The notes under the pieces were generated by a model. It worked only from the letters and a program-made list of their open reading frames with translations. It had not been told where the DNA came from and searched no databases. Source: DATAVK01 sp036267755 (GTDB lineage: Bacteria > Actinomycetota > Actinomycetes > JAFAQI01). From it: a stretch of 7,840 nt of DNA. Shown here piece after piece: positions 6,312 through 7,840 of this stretch. Made by a program: the position numbers and the translations under genes. The stretch covers positions 1 through 7,840 of the forward strand of contig DATAVK010000132.1 of the NCBI GenBank assembly GCA_036267755.1, written 5' to 3'. Positions within the stretch are counted from its first letter, which is position 1, and each line of letters begins with the position of its first letter.

Positions 6312-6785
6312 ATGCTCGCCACCACACATGTCCTCACCGGTGCGTTGATCGGGCGGGTCGTGAAGCGCCCCGGCCACGCGGCAGCCCTCGGAGTCGTCTC
6401 GCACATCGCGCTGGACGCGTTGCCGCACTGGGGGATGTTCCCCGGCACGCCGCACTTCCGCGGCAAGTTCCTCACCGTCGCCGCCATCGACGGACTGACG
6501 CTCTCCGGCGTACTGGCGGTGATGGTGCGGCGGCGTCGCCCGGCGGCCGAGCTCGCCGGCGCGCTCGGTGCGCTGGCTCTCGACCTGGACAAGCCGTTGG
6601 CCCTGCTCGGCGTCCGTCAGCTGTGGCCCGACCGGGTTCATGCCGTCCACATCGGCGTCCAACGCCACGAGCGGCCGTGGCGCTGGCGGATCGACGTCAC
6701 CGTGGCCGCGGCGAGCGCGCTGACCCTGTTGGTCACGGAGGACCTGTCAGTGGCGCCGCGCGGGCGCAGGGGCCGGAGGCCCTGA
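6312..6785 (+). CDS. Small membrane protein, YdjM/DUF457-like putative metal-dependent hydrolase
   Basis: This is a 157-residue protein with no firm function. It begins MLATTHVLTGALIGR and has a His/Asp pattern resembling membrane-bound YdjM/YbcI (DUF457) proteins: His6, then HIALDALPHW with His31, Asp35 and His39, later DLDKP (91-95) and a His-rich stretch VHAVHIGVQRHE (109-120). Hydrophobic stretches at about 22-34, 53-72, 81-92 and 129-141 suggest an inner-membrane protein. It starts 4 nt after the response regulator stop, without a clear ribosome site, so it probably relies on translational coupling and belongs to the same operon. Its end overlaps the convergent methyltransferase gene by 39 bp; the C-terminal tail is basic (RGRRGRRP). 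The family assignment rests on motif resemblance, and hydrolase activity is not shown. Confidence 0.65.
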   Translation: MLATTHVLTGALIGRVVKRPGHAAALGVVSHIALDALPHWGMFPGTPHFRGKFLTVAAIDGLTLSGVLAVMVRRRRPAAELAGALGALALDLDKPLALLGVRQLWPDRVHAVHIGVQRHERPWRWRIDVTVAAASALTLLVTEDLSVAPRGRRGRRP

Positions 6786-7739
6786 CACGGTGGACAGCGG
6801 CGACACGATCCCGACCGGGTGAAGCAGCCAGCGGAAGCCGCCGAGCCCGTTCGGGTCGGTCAGCTCGGCCGCCTCGCCGGCCTGCGACAGGGCCGCGAGG
6901 TAGCCGGCAGGGTCGTCGCCGTATCGCGGCCGCGTCGCGCTGATCCCCAGCGCTTGCAACGCATGCCGCTGGTCGAGGAGCACGTCGCCATCCGCCACCA
7001 GGGACGCCAGCAGAACGTGCGCGGTCAGGTCGCACGAGCCGTCCGGCACCGCTGCGAGCTGTCGGCCATCTCGGTACGCCGTCAGGGTCCCGGCAACGTC
7101 GCGTGCGGGTACGGCGGCATAGTCGACCGCAACGGCCAGCCCGGCTGTCACCGTCGCGGATAGCTGGCGCCAGGCGGCGTCTCGGGTGTGCCCGACTTCC
7201 GCGCGGTCGCCGACCTCGGCGAGCGGCCACCACTGCCGCAGCCAGGCCAGGTCCCGCTCAGGCGGCTCGGGTCCCAATCGTTCCTCACCGCGCTCGCTTA
7301 CCTCGACCAGACGGCACCCGGTCTCGGTGAGCTCGGCGACATCGACCGGTACCACGTCTAGATATTCGATGGCCATGAGCAGACCGGAGACACCACGCGG
7401 TACGTCGTGCTGCCAGCTCACCCGGTCGGGCAGCTCGGGCGGCCGAGGCGCGACGTCGACGCCGACCAGCAACCAGTGATCGGGCGCACTCGCCGCCATA
7501 CCGGCCAACAGCTCACCACCGCCGGCACCCATGTCCACGACCGCGAAATCCGCCGGCGACCCGAGGGCCGCGTTGACGCGGGTCGCCAGCTCGAGCAACG
7601 CCGCCGCCCACAGCGGCGAGGCATGGGCCGCGGTGCGGAAGCCGCCCGCGGGCGCACCTGCGGTGAGATAGAAGCCGGCCTCGCCGTACAGCGCCCGGCC
7701 CATGGCTTCACGCCAGCTCGACCAGTGCGGTGGCGTCAT
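6747..7739 (-). CDS. SAM-dependent methyltransferase, MidA/NDUFAF7 (DUF185) family
   Basis: This 330-residue protein is a class I SAM-dependent methyltransferase of the MidA/NDUFAF7 family. Evidence: an N-terminal segment MGRALYGEAGFYL (13-25) matching the family's M-x-x-ALY-x-x-x-G-x-Y opening, FRTAAHASPLWAAAL (34-48), SAM-binding VVDMGAGGGEL (67-77) ending strand 1 in the Gly-rich loop, Asp95 at the end of strand 2, and IEYLDVVPVD (124-133), the counterpart of the family's E-x-x-D-x-x-P motif. The C-terminal part (EAAELTDPNGLGGFRWLLHP region) is also family-like. In mitochondria NDUFAF7 dimethylates an arginine of NDUFS2 during complex I assembly; a NuoD homologue lies 4.2 kb away on the same strand. 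ATG 7739 suits the family start, but its Shine-Dalgarno is unusually far away. The target protein is inferred, not shown. Confidence 0.82.
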   Translation of the reverse strand: MTPPHWSSWREAMGRALYGEAGFYLTAGAPAGGFRTAAHASPLWAAALLELATRVNAALGSPADFAVVDMGAGGGELLAGMAASAPDHWLLVGVDVAPRPPELPDRVSWQHDVPRGVSGLLMAIEYLDVVPVDVAELTETGCRLVEVSERGEERLGPEPPERDLAWLRQWWPLAEVGDRAEVGHTRDAAWRQLSATVTAGLAVAVDYAAVPARDVAGTLTAYRDGRQLAAVPDGSCDLTAHVLLASLVADGDVLLDQRHALQALGISATRPRYGDDPAGYLAALSQAGEAAELTDPNGLGGFRWLLHPVGIVSPLSTVSGPPAPAPARRH

Positions 7740-7766
7740 TCGTGGACGGTACGGCGTACCCTCCTT
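7740..7766 (-). promoter_or_regulatory. Distant Shine-Dalgarno with intervening hairpin, methyltransferase gene
   Basis: On the minus strand an excellent AAGGAG (7766-7761) sits 21 nt before the ATG, normally too far. Immediately after it comes a 5-bp, 3-nt-loop hairpin, GGTAC GCC GTACC (7760-7748), then 8 nt (GTCCACGA) to the ATG. If the hairpin forms, the ribosome site is brought to ideal spacing. The same 13 bp is also a DNA palindrome and could be an operator; GGTAC recurs at 7773-7777. Confidence 0.4.
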
Positions 7767-7800
7767 GCGTCCGGTACCCCCTCGAGGACTGGAACGACCG

Positions 7801-7840
7801 ATGACCTCGCTTCCCCCCGCGGACCGTCCTGCCCGGTTGG
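7801..7840 (+). CDS. Possible start of a divergent gene, truncated by the window end
   Basis: An ATG at 7801 opens a frame (MTSLPPADRPARL) that runs off the window. GAGGA at 7784-7788 is a possible ribosome site, 12 nt away, which is slightly long. The gene would be divergent from the methyltransferase across a 61-bp spacer. Thirteen codons are too few to assign a family, and TTG 7765 in the same frame is an alternative start. Confidence 0.3.
   Translation, partial: MTSLPPADRPARL

Noticed and set aside
6769..6783. Small hairpin (GGGCC/GGCCC) at the end of the DUF457-like gene as a terminator
   Set aside because: Only a 5-bp stem inside two coding regions, with no T tract; too weak to call.
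7742..7804. 20-codon GTG frame ending in an ATGA overlap with ATG 7801
   Set aside because: It is very short, has no ribosome site, and its codons fall on the palindrome and the reverse Shine-Dalgarno of the methyltransferase; probably chance.
1..7840. Mobile element, integration site, CRISPR array or tRNA/rRNA genes
   Set aside because: No transposase or integrase motifs, no regularly spaced long repeats, and no tRNA- or rRNA-like conserved segments were seen on either strand.

Overview
The window is high-GC DNA (I estimate just under 70 % G+C by eye) with dense genes, GTG starts, 4-8 bp gene overlaps and a NarL/LuxR-type two-component system beside a DrrA/NatA-type exporter. All of this suggests an actinomycete (Actinomycetota). 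I cannot name the genus from sequence alone. There are no tRNA, rRNA, CRISPR or mobile-element signatures.

Layout, left to right. (1) 1-1370, plus strand: the 3' end of an osmoprotectant (glycine betaine/choline/proline-betaine class) ABC transporter operon, with the tail of an inner-membrane permease and a complete lipoprotein substrate-binding protein. A roughly 20-bp hairpin just after the binding-protein stop, folding into the end of the next gene, looks like its terminator. (2) 4290-1391, minus strand: an operon of ABC-2 exporter ATPase, ABC-2 permease (ATGA overlap) and, 45 nt further on, a free-standing NuoD (complex I 49-kDa subunit homologue) with no other nuo genes around it. (3) 4291-4503: a divergent control region carrying three GGTGGA repeats spaced exactly 11 bp apart plus an inverted copy, a plausible operator. 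(4) 4504-6785, plus strand: sensor histidine kinase, response regulator (8-nt overlap) and, 4 nt later, a small membrane protein with His/Asp motifs of the YdjM/DUF457 type. (5) 7739-6747, minus strand: a SAM-dependent methyltransferase of the MidA/NDUFAF7 (DUF185) family, overlapping the small membrane protein tail-to-tail by 39 bp. (6) The last 40 bases may begin another plus-strand gene.

How the genes may work together. The divergent kinase/regulator and exporter resemble stress- or drug-responsive export modules in which a short-looped intramembrane-sensing kinase controls a neighbouring ABC-2 transporter. The most intriguing link is between NuoD and the methyltransferase. The mitochondrial relative NDUFAF7 dimethylates one arginine of NDUFS2 (the NuoD homologue), and this NuoD keeps an arginine at exactly that position (Arg55, in HRGAEKL). 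The same NuoD has Trp78 where the quinone-contacting tyrosine of complex I is expected. Together these suggest a specialised, possibly methylated NuoD paralogue working outside standard complex I. This is inference from sequence and needs testing. Both nuoD and the methyltransferase also have a stem-loop placed at their translation start.
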